Below the pieces are notes generated by a model. That model searched no databases and had not been told where the DNA came from. It saw nothing but the letters and a program-made list of their open reading frames with translations. A stretch of 64,000 bases of DNA from an uncultured Deefgea sp. (lineage in GTDB: Bacteria > Pseudomonadota > Gammaproteobacteria > Burkholderiales > Chitinibacteraceae), in contig NZ_CAMTIA010000002.1 in the NCBI RefSeq assembly GCF_947072475.1, positions 1 through 64,000 on the forward strand. Reading direction: 5' to 3'. The position numbers and the translations under genes were made by a program. Below are positions 1 through 9,851 of the stretch, piece by piece. Each line of letters begins with the position of its first letter. Position 1 is the stretch's first letter.

Positions 1-1
1 G

Positions 2-2506
2 GCAATCCGCTACTTTAAAAACCTCGGCAATGTGGCGAGTTATTCCACTTTATCCGGCAATAGCAATCAAAAATATGAGCAAGCCGATGGCTTTCCGGTG
101 ATTACCCGCTGGGATGATCCGATTAAATACTGGTGCCAAAAAAACGTTATTTTAGGGATTGGTGACGTCAATACACACCGAGACAAAAACTTGCCTGGTA
201 GCAGCAATAGCAGCGGTGAGCCTGCCATGCCAAGCGAAGTGAGTGATGACAAAACCATTAATGTCGTGACCGCAACGAAAAAAATAGCGGATTTAGAAGG
301 CATTAACATAAATGCTAATGCGCAATTTACTGGTCGCGACAACTCGGCGTTTATCGCCGGTTTAGCCTATGACGCCCACACCGTGGATATGCGGCCCGAA
401 GGCAGCACCAGCAGTAGCGAGCTACTCAAACGCATTAAAGGCAAACAAACCCTATCAACGTATTGGGTTGATGTGCGTGAAGGTGGCTCTTTGGCCAACC
501 GCAGCAGCAATCAATATTGGTTGGCGAGTAAATACGGCGGTTTTAAAGTCCCTAACGACTTTAAACCCTACGATAGTCAAACCACCAGCATTGCCGATGC
601 GCTGTGGTACACCACCAAAGACATCTTATCGACAGGCGACAAGCGCCCGGATAATTTCTTTGTCGCCAGTGATGCGCAAAATATGGTCTCGGGCCTGACT
701 AAAGCCTTTGCCAGTATCAGCGCGGAGCGAACCAGTTCGGCCGCTGCGCTCACTTCGTCGAGTAATAAAATTGAGCCCGGCGTAGCGGTATTTCAAACCA
801 CGTTTTCTAGCTCTAGCTGGAGCGGTGATTTAAGCGCTTACGCCATCAATCAAACCACGCAAAAACCAGAAACCACGCCGTTATGGAGCGCCGTTGCCGC
901 GCTACCTAAGCCAGCGGATCGTAAAATTTATTTTAATAAAACCCCACAAGCGGCCTCAGGCAAGACTGAATTCAAATCTGGCGCCAGCGGTTTAGATTCA
1001 AATATATTTACTGCCAATATCGTCAATTATTTGCGCGGTGATCGTAGCCAAGAAGGTACGGATGGATTGCGAATACGCACGAGTGCACTGGGTGATATTG
1101 TTAATTCAGCGCCAGTGTATGTCGGCAGCCCGAATCCTCGCTTGTATCCCAAAGAAGCCGGTTATGCACAATTTGCTACCGACAAAGCCAATCGCACGCC
1201 GATGGTGTATGTCGGCGGCAACGATGGCATGTTGCACGGGTTTAACGCCAAAACCGGCGTTGAAGTGTTTGCGTTTATTCCCAATGCCGTACTCAATCAG
1301 CAGCTGGCCAACACGGCCTCACCTGATTACAGCCACCAATACTTTGTCGACGGCGAAATCACCGTGGCCGATGTGTATGTCGGTAGTCGTTGGAAAACCA
1401 TCTTAGTCGCCAGCCTAGGCCGAGGCGGGCGCGCGACTTTTGCGCTAGACGTGACCGACCCCAACAATATGTTGCCAATGTGGGAAAACAATCCGCAACG
1501 GGCACCAAGCATTGGCCAAGTACTGGGTAAACCCGTGATTGCGCAATTGGCCAAAGGCAGTTGGAGCGCCATCATGGGCAACGGCCTTAACAGTACTGGC
1601 GACAAAGCCCAATTGATGATGATTGATATCGAGAGCGGTGATGCCAAATTTGTCGACACCGGCATTGCAGGCAATAACGGCCTGTCTGCCGCCGATGTGT
1701 GGGATACCAATAGCGATGGGATTCATGACACCGCCTACGCCGGCGATCAACTGGGTAATCTGTGGAAGTTTAATCTGACAAAAAACAACCCCACTGCCAT
1801 CAAGCTGTTTAGCGCCACCAGTAGCTCCGGCGCCCAAGCGATTAGCGCTGCGCCAATTGCCGTCGTGAACCCCAAAACCAAAGTACGCTGGGTGTTTTTT
1901 GGCACCGGCCGTTTTTTAAATACCAATGACTTAAGCAATAAAGACGTGCAAAGTTGGTATGGCATTATCGATAGCAATCAAGCGGTGGAGCGCAGTAGCT
2001 TGATGGTGCGAAGAATCCTCAAAGATGGCTCGACCACCAATGGCTCGATTCGCGTGATGTCCACGCCCAGCGCCAATGATATGCAAGGCAAATCGGGCTG
2101 GGTGATTGATTTTAAAGGCTCGGGCGTGGCGATTGAAGGCGAGCGAATGTTGCTGCCGAATCAAATTCGCGGCAATACTTTGATCGGCACCAGCCGGATT
2201 CCAGACGGGAGCGATCCTTGCTTACCCGAAGGTCGCGGCTACACCATGGCCATCGATCCATTTAGCGGCGCGAGTTTAGAGCAAGGATTTTTTGACCTTA
2301 ATGGCGATGGCAAAGTCGACGAAAAAGACCAGATTGACGGCGCGTATGCCAGCGGTGTTGGCTTTGACAGCAGCCCCAATGCGCCCATTTTTGTGGGTGA
2401 CGGCATGATTTCCAGCTTAGAAAACGCTGGCACTTCACACATTAAAACCCAAGGCAAATTAGGGCGCATCGTTCGCACCTCTTGGCGTGAAATTTTAGGA
2501 GTTTAA
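2..2506 (+). CDS. pilY1: Type IV pilus tip/biogenesis protein PilY1 (3' part, truncated by window edge)
   Basis: The reading frame is open from base 2, so the gene begins upstream; the GTG at 32 is an internal codon. About 835 residues remain, corresponding to the C-terminal beta-propeller (Neisseria PilC/PilY1 domain), which caps the type IV pilus, regulates retraction and can mediate adhesion. The phrase '[13 protein letters not shown]' is typical of the propeller. Two EF-hand-like acidic loops are visible: DTNSDGIHD at 1703-1729 and [12 protein letters not shown] at 2294-2329. PilY1 proteins bind calcium in such loops. A pilin gene follows after one base, so the two are probably translated together as the end of a minor-pilin operon. 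Family assignment is secure; the role in adhesion or twitching is inferred. Confidence 0.93.
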   Translation, partial: AIRYFKNLGNVASYSTLSGNSNQKYEQADGFPVITRWDDPIKYWCQKNVILGIGDVNTHRDKNLPGSSNSSGEPAMPSEVSDDKTINVVTATKKIADLEGININANAQFTGRDNSAFIAGLAYDAHTVDMRPEGSTSSSELLKRIKGKQTLSTYWVDVREGGSLANRSSNQYWLASKYGGFKVPNDFKPYDSQTTSIADALWYTTKDILSTGDKRPDNFFVASDAQNMVSGLTKAFASISAERTSSAAALTSSSNKIEPGVAVFQTTFSSSSWSGDLSAYAINQTTQKPETTPLWSAVAALPKPADRKIYFNKTPQAASGKTEFKSGASGLDSNIFTANIVNYLRGDRSQEGTDGLRIRTSALGDIVNSAPVYVGSPNPRLYPKEAGYAQFATDKANRTPMVYVGGNDGMLHGFNAKTGVEVFAFIPNAVLNQQLANTASPDYSHQYFVDGEITVADVYVGSRWKTILVASLGRGGRATFALDVTDPNNMLPMWENNPQRAPSIGQVLGKPVIAQLAKGSWSAIMGNGLNSTGDKAQLMMIDIESGDAKFVDTGIAGNNGLSAADVWDTNSDGIHDTAYAGDQLGNLWKFNLTKNNPTAIKLFSATSSSGAQAISAAPIAVVNPKTKVRWVFFGTGRFLNTNDLSNKDVQSWYGIIDSNQAVERSSLMVRRILKDGSTTNGSIRVMSTPSANDMQGKSGWVIDFKGSGVAIEGERMLLPNQIRGNTLIGTSRIPDGSDPCLPEGRGYTMAIDPFSGASLEQGFFDLNGDGKVDEKDQIDGAYASGVGFDSSPNAPIFVGDGMISSLENAGTSHIKTQGKLGRIVRTSWREILGV

Positions 2507-2507
2507 G

Positions 2508-2930
2508 TTGAAAATCAAATCCCCGCGCCGCGCTGTGCATGGCTTTACGCTGATTGAAATGATGATTGTGGTGGCCATTATTGGTATTTTGGCCGCCATC
2601 GCCTATCCCTCTTACACGCAATACGTGGTGCGCAGCCATCGTGCGGCCGCTAAAGCGTGTCTTTCTGAGCAAGCGCAATTGATGGAGCGCTATTACACCA
2701 CGCATATGAATTACACCGGCGCATCCCCAACGCTGGCTTGCCAAACGGAGAGCGGCATGGCAACGCGCTATCAATTTACGACTAATATTGCCAGCGCACG
2801 CCGCTACACCGTCACCGCCACCCCGCTTGGTACGCAATTGAGCCAAGACACGCAATGCGGCGCGCTCAGCATCGATTCTCAAGGTGGTAAAACCGCCAGC
2901 GGTAGCGGCGGCGCAGCCGCTTGCTGGTAA
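2508..2930 (+). CDS. Type IV pilin / minor pilin (PilE-like)
   Basis: This 140-residue prepilin has a short basic leader ending in Gly12, followed by [20 protein letters not shown]. That is the class III signal cut by PilD before Phe13, with the conserved Glu at mature position 5 and a hydrophobic N-terminal helix. Four cysteines follow (in KACL, LACQ, TQCG and AACW), suggesting a disulfide-bonded C-terminal loop. The start is a TTG one base after the pilY1 stop, with AGGAG overlapping the end of pilY1, which implies translational coupling. Position after pilY1 fits a PilE-type minor pilin better than the major subunit, but the sequence alone does not settle this. Confidence 0.9.
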   Translation: MKIKSPRRAVHGFTLIEMMIVVAIIGILAAIAYPSYTQYVVRSHRAAAKACLSEQAQLMERYYTTHMNYTGASPTLACQTESGMATRYQFTTNIASARRYTVTATPLGTQLSQDTQCGALSIDSQGGKTASGSGGAAACW

Positions 2931-2934
2931 AAAA

Positions 2935-2964
2935 AACGGCGCTGCAAATCAGCGCCGTTTTTTT
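2935..2964 (+). terminator. Rho-independent terminator after the pilin gene
   Basis: Stem AACGGCGCTG / CAGCGCCGTT with a CAAAT loop, followed by a T-tract. A-residues on the other side allow it to serve the convergent patatin gene as well. Confidence 0.9.
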
Positions 2965-2979
2965 ATCTTGCCTGCCCGC

Positions 2980-4125
2980 TCAAACTGGGCACAAGGTCTG
3001 CATCTCTTCACCGCGTAACGTATGCACGGCCGTGCCAAAATGCGCCGGTTTCACATGCTGCGTCCACGGCGACTTGGCCAAGGCGTTTTGCATATCGGCA
3101 TAACCGGCATTGCGCCGCTCTAAAATCGACGGTCGAGAAAATTCAGCATCGGAATCGGCAATCTGCTCACCGCTAGGCTGATACACCAAGTGCACAATAT
3201 CAAAGTGGGCATTGCCATTGTGCGCGCTCAGATTCAAATCATCGCTCACCGCACTAATATCGACATTAGCGCCTTGCGAGACATGATGCATCGCGCGGCG
3301 ATGATTATGTTGCTTGGCCAAGGTATCAATATGCTGCCGAGTTCGGCTGGCGTATTGAATCTGTTTTTGTCGCCACGCCACACTCTCCATATTGCGCGGT
3401 GCTGGGCCGTGTGCATCCCATAAATCAATCATAAACACCAAAGTGTTGCCATCAAGCTCACTTTGAAAAATCGCGTCCAATGGCGTATTAGACACACAGC
3501 CGCCATCCCAATACAGCTCACCATCGACCTCAGTGGCCGGAAAGCCTGGTGGCAATGAGCCACTGGCTAAAACATGCTCGGGGCCGATGGTTTGCCGATG
3601 ATTATCAAAAAAAACCAAGTCGCCGGTGGTGACCTTGGTCGCGCCCAACACCAATTGCGCGCCTTGATGATTGATCAAATCAAAATTAGCCAAACGCTGC
3701 AATGTGGCCCGCATTGGCGATGTATCGCAAAAACTGGCGGTCTCGGGCGACATATCATTCAGTAACAAAGGGCTAGGAAAGCGTGGCTGCCAAAAATTGG
3801 GCTGGCCCATGGTGACCGCTTCCATAAAGCTCAATTTGTTATACATTCGCCGCCAATCGCCCTGCAAATATTCGCCACTCATATTTTTACGCGAAATATC
3901 CGACCATAAGGCTTCAAGCTGGCTTAAACGATCTTCAGGGGTATTGCCCGCTAAGATGCAGGCATTAATGGCCCCGATCGAGATACCCGCAAAAAAATCC
4001 GGTTCTAAGCCAGCCTCATGCAAAGCTTGATACGCGCCAATATGATAAGCCCCTAAGGCGCCACCGCCTTGTAGCACCAAGGCAATTCGCGGTTTTTGAG
4101 ATGATTTTTTTTCTGCCACAGCCAT
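2980..4125 (-). CDS. Patatin-like phospholipase with C-terminal DUF3734-type region
   Basis: This 381-residue protein has the patatin hydrolase signatures: oxyanion-hole glycines in LQGGGALGAYHIG near residue 20, the nucleophile elbow GISIG (Ser near 49) and the catalytic Asp in WDGG near residue 209. Patatins hydrolyse acyl esters of phospholipids with a Ser-Asp dyad. No signal peptide is visible, so it is probably cytoplasmic or membrane-associated. The C-terminal third resembles the DUF3734 extension found in bacterial patatins linked to polyhydroxyalkanoate or fatty-acid metabolism. ATG 4125 is chosen over the adjacent TTG because AAGGAG lies six bases upstream of it. The substrate is unknown. 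Confidence 0.88.
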   Translation of the reverse strand: MAVAEKKSSQKPRIALVLQGGGALGAYHIGAYQALHEAGLEPDFFAGISIGAINACILAGNTPEDRLSQLEALWSDISRKNMSGEYLQGDWRRMYNKLSFMEAVTMGQPNFWQPRFPSPLLLNDMSPETASFCDTSPMRATLQRLANFDLINHQGAQLVLGATKVTTGDLVFFDNHRQTIGPEHVLASGSLPPGFPATEVDGELYWDGGCVSNTPLDAIFQSELDGNTLVFMIDLWDAHGPAPRNMESVAWRQKQIQYASRTRQHIDTLAKQHNHRRAMHHVSQGANVDISAVSDDLNLSAHNGNAHFDIVHLVYQPSGEQIADSDAEFSRPSILERRNAGYADMQNALAKSPWTQHVKPAHFGTAVHTLRGEEMQTLCPV

Positions 4126-4432
4126 CAATCGCTCCTTAATCCAATAATCAGCAAACCGGTTTTATCTTTTGCATTAGGATAATCACGCTATTGCAAAAAA
4201 CATTGCTGCGCCGCAGCAAATAAAGCCTAGTCGATGAATGGCGCGTTGGCATTATTTTTAATGATCAGTTTCACACTGCGCTATTGATCAAGATCCTGAA
4301 AGTATTTAATTCAAAAACTTACAACTATCTGTACAATCCCTCGCACAAAACTGGTCTGCCAAAGTAAAACCACGCGACAAAAAACCTTTGTCGATCGACA
4401 CCCTATTTGATTCATCCTGCCAAGGCCTCAAA
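4126..4432. other. Intergenic region between divergent patatin and nuclease genes
   Basis: This roughly 300-base stretch separates divergently transcribed genes and must hold both promoters. I see no convincing paired -35/-10 boxes, no repeat and no small gene; the longest ATG frame in it is under 20 codons. Confidence 0.5.
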
Positions 4433-5119
4433 ATGCTGCGTTTTTTTCTAGTTTTATTACTCATGACCTCGGCACACGCCGAAACCCTGAGCGGCCAAAT
4501 TATTGGCATTAACGATGGCGACACCGCCACACTACTCACTACTGACAGAAAGCCAGTCAAAATCCGCCTGTGGCAAATCGACGCGCCCGAACGAGACCAA
4601 GCTTTTGGCGAAAAATCCAAACAATCTTTGTCGGATTTAATTTATCGAAAAGACGTCACCGTGCAGGTCGACACCCAAGATCAATATGGTCGCAGCGTCG
4701 GCAAAGTGTTTGTTGGTGGGATGGATGTCAATCTGGAGCAAATCAAACGCGGCATGGCTTGGTTTTATACCCAATACGGTAGCGATGAAAAATACCGCGC
4801 AGCCGAGAAACAAGCCAAGGCGGCTAAATATGGCTTGTGGATCGACCCTGCAGCTGAAGCGCCATGGCAATGGCGCGCCAGTGGTAAAACCAGCCGCCCA
4901 ACCGCAGTTAACCCACCGGCCTCCAACCTACCTGCACCAAGCAAAACGGCCACCAGCAACCCACCCGCCATCGTCAGTAATTACCGCTGTGACGGCCGAC
5001 AACTCTGCTCACAAATGAGCTCTTGCGCAGAAGCGATGTATTTCATCAAAAACTGCCCCAATGTCAAAATGGACGGCAATAACGACGGCATTCCTTGCGA
5101 AAAACAATGGTGTAAATAA
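4433..5119 (+). CDS. Secreted thermonuclease-like nuclease with C-terminal Excalibur domain
   Basis: The protein has 228 residues from ATG 4433. An in-frame ATG 45 bases upstream would put extra residues before the signal peptide and is disfavoured. Residues 1-17 (MLRFFLVLLLMTSAHA) form a signal peptide. Next comes a staphylococcal-nuclease domain with INDGDTATL, the active-site stretch IRLWQIDAPERDQ and the conserved arginine in QYGRSVGKV. A Pro/Ala/Thr-rich linker leads to an Excalibur calcium-binding module with the signature DGNNDGIPCE and six cysteines. Relatives degrade nucleic acids outside the cytoplasm in a calcium-dependent way. It could supply nucleotides or process DNA for uptake, since competence genes are present in the window; that link is inference. 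Confidence 0.92.
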   Translation: MLRFFLVLLLMTSAHAETLSGQIIGINDGDTATLLTTDRKPVKIRLWQIDAPERDQAFGEKSKQSLSDLIYRKDVTVQVDTQDQYGRSVGKVFVGGMDVNLEQIKRGMAWFYTQYGSDEKYRAAEKQAKAAKYGLWIDPAAEAPWQWRASGKTSRPTAVNPPASNLPAPSKTATSNPPAIVSNYRCDGRQLCSQMSSCAEAMYFIKNCPNVKMDGNNDGIPCEKQWCK

Positions 5120-5154
5120 ACGCGATTCATTGCAGCGTTAAACATCCAAAATCC

Positions 5155-5272
5155 AACGCAGAGGCGCAGAGACGCGGAGGAAACCAGAGCAAAAACATCA
5201 GCAAATCACGGCTTAAATCGTGTTTGCTAAGTTCTGATTTGGCCTTTCTCCATGCCTCTGCGTCTCTGCGTC
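5155..5272. repeat. GACGCAGAG-family hairpin repeat, unit 1
   Basis: This imperfect inverted repeat of about 118 bases starts AACGCAGAGGCGCAGAGACG and ends CCTCTGCGTCTCTGCGTC. Its centre holds a second stem, AGCAAAtCACG / CGTGtTTGCT. The sequence could fold into a long cruciform or RNA hairpin. No coding potential is apparent. Confidence 0.8.
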
Positions 5273-5292
5273 AAAAGGTTTTTCTAAAATTC

Positions 5293-5403
5293 AACGCAGA
5301 GACGCAGAGCAAACCAAGCAAAACATCAGCAAAACATGGTTTAAATCATCGTGTTTGCTCCATTCTGATTTGGCCTTTCTCCGTGCCTCTGCGTCTCTGC
5401 GTC
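5293..5403. repeat. GACGCAGAG-family hairpin repeat, unit 2
   Basis: This is a second copy in tandem with the first, about 111 bases long, with the same outer arms (AACGCAGAGACGCAGAG / CTCTGCGTCTCTGCGTC). It has the same central AGCAAA/TTTGCT stem and the shared right half TTCTGATTTGGCCTTTCTCC. It differs from unit 1 by substitutions and small indels. Confidence 0.8.
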
Positions 5404-5429
5404 AAAAGGTTTTATTGCGTTTAGGGTTT

Positions 5430-5472
5430 GATCTGATTTGGTTTTTCTCTGCGCCTCTGCGTCTCTGCGTCA
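5430..5472. repeat. GACGCAGAG-family repeat, right half only
   Basis: This is a truncated third copy containing only the right arm (TCTGATTTGG, then GCCTCTGCGTCTCTGCGTC followed by AAAAAGG). The left arm is absent. All three copies are followed by CAAAAGG or CAAAAAGG. Confidence 0.75.
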
Positions 5473-5554
5473 AAAAGGTTTTGATCAGTGCGACATGACC
5501 ATCGATTGATTCTCATGCCGCAACTCAATTTACTGAACAAACAGCGCCCAGCCA

Positions 5555-7822
5555 TTAATTGACTTTCACCTCAAGCACTCCTGATTGAATCGACAATTGC
5601 GTGTCTTTCATAATCACCGGGCTAGGAACTTGGCCGTTTTGCAAGGGGTTGATTTTGCGGAAGGTGCATTGCAATTGCGTCGGCGTTAGTTTCACCAGCG
5701 CGTAGCCTTGTGCATCGGTATCGGCGTAACGAATCCACGGATTATTTACCGGCGCAGCACCCGTTGCTGGGTTGGCAAATGGATTCAAAAACGGCGTAAC
5801 TTGGCTGGCGGGGATCTGCGCCGCAGTGATGCCGCCGCCGATTTTTTGCGCAATATTTTGCGCAATAAAACCCGCCAGCGTTTGCGCGGCGATGGATTTT
5901 TTAGTCGCCGCCAAATTGGCAATCAGCGCGGCAATGGTTTGCCCAAGTTGCCCGCCCAGTAAATCATTAAAGGTATTCACCTCGCTGCGACTTAGCCCGG
6001 CAGTGGCGACAAAAGCTTGTGCTGGCACGATTTTAGCGTTGATGGCCCCCGCCACGGCGGCGCTCACTTGGCTGGTATTACTTAAATCGCTCACCCCGGC
6101 TTGCTGCGCGATGCCGACGCTGAGCATTTGAATCGCGATCTGCTCGGCTCCCGCTTCACTACTAAACACCAAAGCCTGTGCACTCGCCAAAGCCGGGTCA
6201 CGCACGGCACTGGCAAAATAATGGTAGAACGAATCGCTACTCATTCCCGCCGTCACCAAATCGATCAATGCTGGCGTATTGGGCGGCGTAGCGCTGTAGT
6301 CAGCATGCGCTACACCGGCGTAAAAACTATGAATATCACCGGTAATGGCCACCACATTTTTGATTTGATTTTGGCGAATAAATTGCAGCAAATCGCTGCG
6401 CTCGGCATTAAATCCGTCCCACTGATCGGCGTTAAGGAGCAAGTCTTGCTGCAAAGCGCTCGGTACGCCCGGCAAATTGCGTGCGTCTAAGCGCATTTTG
6501 AGCAAAGACACTTCATTGCCCCACACTTTCCACTGCGCTTTGGAATTTTTAAGCGTGCTTTTCCACCATTCGCGCTGGGTTTTACCCAAAATCGACACCA
6601 GCGCCAACTCATCGCCCTGCGCTTTACCGATGGCCATTTTTTGCGCTTCTACCGCACTTAATTGCTGGCTAGGCACTAAATAACGACTACCAATACTGCT
6701 GCCTACTGCCGCCTCGGGCAAGATATGGTCGGCGCGGTAGAGTCGCTCGTCGGTCATCACCAAATGCATCAGCTGGCCAAATTGGAAATCGCGATACAGT
6801 CGCACGGTATGAAAACCACTGGCATTGGCGTCAAACACGATATCGGCCGGCATAAACTCATACCATGCTTGATTGGCCGAGCGGCGACGCGTCGTTTCGT
6901 GCTTGTTATCACCGCCGCGCTGTGGATCGTAAGTCCCATTGTCGTACGTGGTCGCGTCGCCCCAGCAATCATCGGAAAACTCATGATCATCCCAGATGGC
7001 AATCATCGCAAAGCGCGCATGCACTTGCTGCAAACGTGCATCGCTGCGGTATTGCTTATACAGCGCGCGGTAATCGGCCAAAGTCAGCGCATAGCGCGCA
7101 CCGCTATTGCCCGCTTTAAACGCACCATCGGGCAATTTTAAAGCGCCATGCCGAGCTTCAACCTGACCGGTTTGAAAGTCTTCACCAATGGTTTCATAAA
7201 TATAATCACCAAGATGCACGATAAAATCGAGATCCTCAGTCAACAATTGGCTAAAGCCACCCCAGTGATGAATGCTCCAATCCTGACAAGACAAAAACGC
7301 AAACTGCAATTGCGCCAAATCAGCATTGGCTGCCGCTGCAGTTTTAAAGCGCCCCACCATCGAGCGCGAACCATTCACAATAAACTGATACCCATAGTAG
7401 GTATTGCCCGCTAGACCTGTTAATTTATGGCGTACGCTATGATCCCACTCCGAGAGCGCCGCGAGCGTCACATTAGCAACCACTTTACCCGTTAACACCC
7501 CTTCGCTACCGGTCAAACCCGCTGGATCGCCCTCGGTCACCAATAACTGAATCGTGCTATTCATTGCCGCACCTTGGCTGGCAATCGGGTCGACATTGCG
7601 CGGCAAAACGCGAGTCCATAAGACGATGCTGTCGCTGCGCGGATCGCCTGCCGCAATGCCTTGCGGAAATTGATACTGCAAAGGATTAGGGCTCGCACTT
7701 GGGCTAGGGCTCTCCGTTGGCCCTAAAGCCGAATCAGTGCCACCACAAGCAGTGAGCAACAGCGGGCTAGCAGCGCTGGCAGTCATAAAGCCAGCAAGAC
7801 GAATAAATTGACGGCGATCCAC
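5555..7822 (-). CDS. PhoD-like alkaline phosphatase / phosphodiesterase, Tat-exported lipoprotein
   Basis: The 755-residue protein begins MDRRQFIRLAGF, a twin-arginine motif, and then LLLTACGG, a lipobox. It is probably exported folded by Tat and may be lipid-anchored. A Ser/Pro-rich spacer precedes the PhoD N-terminal domain. The metallophosphatase core shows FLSCQDW, HLGDYIYE, WDDHEFSDDCWGD and ITGDIHSFYAG, the motifs that bind iron and calcium in PhoD. An Ala-rich segment of about 150 residues near residues 540-690 is longer than in typical PhoD proteins and may be an insertion. The start is GTG 7822 with GGGAG six bases upstream. No Pho box was recognised. It stands alone on the minus strand. 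Confidence 0.92.
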   Translation of the reverse strand: MDRRQFIRLAGFMTASAASPLLLTACGGTDSALGPTESPSPSASPNPLQYQFPQGIAAGDPRSDSIVLWTRVLPRNVDPIASQGAAMNSTIQLLVTEGDPAGLTGSEGVLTGKVVANVTLAALSEWDHSVRHKLTGLAGNTYYGYQFIVNGSRSMVGRFKTAAAANADLAQLQFAFLSCQDWSIHHWGGFSQLLTEDLDFIVHLGDYIYETIGEDFQTGQVEARHGALKLPDGAFKAGNSGARYALTLADYRALYKQYRSDARLQQVHARFAMIAIWDDHEFSDDCWGDATTYDNGTYDPQRGGDNKHETTRRRSANQAWYEFMPADIVFDANASGFHTVRLYRDFQFGQLMHLVMTDERLYRADHILPEAAVGSSIGSRYLVPSQQLSAVEAQKMAIGKAQGDELALVSILGKTQREWWKSTLKNSKAQWKVWGNEVSLLKMRLDARNLPGVPSALQQDLLLNADQWDGFNAERSDLLQFIRQNQIKNVVAITGDIHSFYAGVAHADYSATPPNTPALIDLVTAGMSSDSFYHYFASAVRDPALASAQALVFSSEAGAEQIAIQMLSVGIAQQAGVSDLSNTSQVSAAVAGAINAKIVPAQAFVATAGLSRSEVNTFNDLLGGQLGQTIAALIANLAATKKSIAAQTLAGFIAQNIAQKIGGGITAAQIPASQVTPFLNPFANPATGAAPVNNPWIRYADTDAQGYALVKLTPTQLQCTFRKINPLQNGQVPSPVIMKDTQLSIQSGVLEVKVN

Positions 7823-8040
7823 GGTTTTCTCCCAGAAAGAGCGCCATCCTCCTCGCCTTGTATTGCAGAAATATAAACGGTCGTTTTATTTTTGAATTTG
7901 TTGTAAGCGTGTCAAACCGCACCGCCTTTAATTTCAGCCCGCAGGTTCAAATAGTAAGCGCCTTATTCAATCCCAGCCAATCAAAATAAATGCAGGTATT
8001 TAGCTGTAGGGTATTTGGTAATTGGCCTAGATGCTAATAC
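7823..8040. other. Intergenic region upstream of divergent phoD-like and fumC genes
   Basis: This AT-rich non-coding stretch holds the promoters of two divergent genes. The only structure noted is an imperfect inverted repeat (AGGTATTtAGC near 7994 and GCTAATACCT ending near 8042) that abuts a CTAG-type repeat end. Confidence 0.45.
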
Positions 8041-8066
8041 CTAGGGTTTGTTGACGTTTGGTTTGC
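8041..8066. repeat. Solo end of the CTAGGGTCTGTTGACG repeat family
   Basis: CTAGGGTTTGTTGACGTTTG followed by GTTTGCC matches the left end of the inverted-repeat element at 9643-9771. No matching opposite end was found before fumC, so it is either a solo end or an eroded copy. Confidence 0.65.
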
Positions 8067-8179
8067 CGCCACGTTTAAGCCGCTTATCGACGCACTGGTC
8101 AAGTCCAATTGGGTGTTCACACGGCAACGCTGGCTCGCTTGCGCTATACCAAATGATCGACTCGCTATAGGGCAAGATC

Positions 8180-9574
8180 ATGAGCAACTACCGCATTGAA
8201 ACCGATTCCTTTGGCGCCATTGAAGTGCCAGAGTCGGCATTATGGGGCGCGCAAACGCAGCGCTCTTTATTGCATTTTCATATCTCAAACGAGACGATGC
8301 CGACTGAATTAATGCAGGCTTTGGCGCGGGTGAAACGCGCCTGCGCGGCGAGCAATCAAGCGCTGGGTTTGCTCGATGGCAATAAGGCCAACGCGATTAT
8401 TGCGGCGGCCGATGAGGTGCTGGCAGGGCAACACGCAGCGGCGTTTCCGCTCTTGGTTTGGCAAACAGGCTCAGGCACGCAAAGCAATATGAATATGAAT
8501 GAAGTGCTCGCCAATCGAGCGTCTGAATTACTCGGTGGCTCGCGCGGCGCGGCGCGATTATTACACCCCAATGACGACGTGAATCTTGGGCAATCGAGTA
8601 ATGATATTTTTCCCACCGCGATGCACGTTGCCGCCGCGCAAGGGATTCAAGACGAGTTATTACCTAGTTTAAGCCGGCTGATTGACAGCCTTCACAGCAA
8701 AGCGGCTGAGTTTGCCGACATTATCAAAATCGGCCGCACGCATTTGCAAGACGCAACGCCGATCACGCTCGGGCAAGAAATATCCGGCTGGTATAGCCAA
8801 CTGGAGCACGCCGAACACATGCTCAAACTCAGTTTGCCGGCCTTATGCCAATTGGCCGTTGGCGGCACGGCCGTCGGCACGGGCCTCAATACGCATCCAC
8901 AATTTGGCGCGCGCGTTGCGGCCGAATTAGCGCTGCAAACCGGTTTACCCTTTGAAAGCGCGAGTAATAAATTTGCCGCTTTAGCTGGCCACGATGCAAT
9001 GGTTAGCGCGCATGGCGCGATGAAAACCTTGGCCACGGCCTTAATTAAAATCGCCAATGATATTCGCTGGTTAGCATCGGGCCCGCGCTGTGGCTTGGGC
9101 GAATTACGCCTACCTGAAAACGAACCGGGCAGCTCAATCATGCCCGGCAAAGTCAATCCTACCCAATGCGAAGCGATGACGATGCTGTGCTGCCAAGTAA
9201 TGGGCAATGATGTCGCCATCAGCATCGGGGCGGCGTCGGGCAATTTTGAACTCAATGTCTTTAAACCATTAATTGCCTATAATTTTTTGCAAAGTCTGCG
9301 CCTATTACGCGATGGTATGGCGAGCCTCACGACGCATTGTATTGTCGGCATCGCTGTAGAGCGCGAGCATATTGCCGCACTGCTTGAACAATCCTTAATG
9401 CTGGTTACCGCGCTCAGCCCACATCTGGGCTACGATCAATCCGCCGAAATCGCCAAATACGCCCTGAAACAAAACTGCACTTTAAAACAAGCTGCGCTGG
9501 ATTTAGGTCTATTAACTGCAGAGCAATTTGATACTTGGGTCAATGCCAAAGCGATGACGCATCATAGTGCCTAG
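8180..9574 (+). CDS. fumC: Fumarate hydratase, class II
   Basis: The 464-residue protein is full length for FumC, the iron-independent fumarase that interconverts fumarate and malate in the TCA cycle as a cytosolic homotetramer. It shows the substrate-binding segments [14 protein letters not shown] and [22 protein letters not shown] with the catalytic His, and the superfamily signature [11 protein letters not shown] near residue 317. The ATG at 8180 has only a weak GGCAAG upstream. It appears to be transcribed alone. The paralogous lyase PurB is encoded about 10 kb away, but the conserved motifs separate the two clearly. Confidence 0.96.
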   Translation: MSNYRIETDSFGAIEVPESALWGAQTQRSLLHFHISNETMPTELMQALARVKRACAASNQALGLLDGNKANAIIAAADEVLAGQHAAAFPLLVWQTGSGTQSNMNMNEVLANRASELLGGSRGAARLLHPNDDVNLGQSSNDIFPTAMHVAAAQGIQDELLPSLSRLIDSLHSKAAEFADIIKIGRTHLQDATPITLGQEISGWYSQLEHAEHMLKLSLPALCQLAVGGTAVGTGLNTHPQFGARVAAELALQTGLPFESASNKFAALAGHDAMVSAHGAMKTLATALIKIANDIRWLASGPRCGLGELRLPENEPGSSIMPGKVNPTQCEAMTMLCCQVMGNDVAISIGAASGNFELNVFKPLIAYNFLQSLRLLRDGMASLTTHCIVGIAVEREHIAALLEQSLMLVTALSPHLGYDQSAEIAKYALKQNCTLKQAALDLGLLTAEQFDTWVNAKAMTHHSA

Positions 9575-9642
9575 TTCCGCCTTTAAAATGCCCATCCAGC
9601 GGTCATGCCATTCATTTCAATTCAAAAAATTAGAACCTCCGG

Positions 9643-9771
9643 CTAGGGTCTATTGACGTTTGGTTTCCCGCAGCGCTGGCGTCTTACGACTAAGCTACGC
9701 GCTTCGTGCCTGTACCTCAGGCCAAAATACGCGCAAACACGGTTGGCAAGCCAAACGTCAACAGACCCTAG
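9643..9771. mobile_element. 129-bp inverted-repeat element bounded by CTAG (MITE-like)
   Basis: The left end CTAGGGTCTATTGACGTTTGG and the right end, its reverse complement CTAGGGTCTGTTGACGTTTGG, are perfect inverted repeats except for one base over 21 positions. The interior of about 85 bases has no open frame. The CTAG at both outer edges may be a target-site signature. There is no transposase, so any mobility would need a helper in trans. This is an inference from sequence symmetry plus single-end copies at 8041 and 45805. Confidence 0.65.
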
Positions 9772-9778
9772 TAAACAA

Positions 9779-9803
9779 TAAAAAAGAGCACCCGAAGGTG
9801 CCC
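9779..9803 (-). terminator. Terminator of the small secreted-peptide gene
   Basis: Read on the minus strand: GGGCACC, loop TTCG, GGTGCTC, then TTTTT. It lies about 50 bases beyond the stop codon of the 46-residue gene at 9852-9992. Confidence 0.85.
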
Positions 9804-9851
9804 TGTGGTTAATTTAAGACGCGGTGCGTTTGAGTGCGCAGTAATGCCAGA

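Noticed and set aside
2936..3103. Plus-strand frame of 60 codons after the pilin gene
   Set aside because: It crosses the terminator and lies antisense to the patatin gene.
5155..5480. Repeats with similar spacing that might be read as a CRISPR array
   Set aside because: The units are hairpins of unequal length, the spacers between arms are also related, and there are no cas genes; it is a tandem palindromic repeat.
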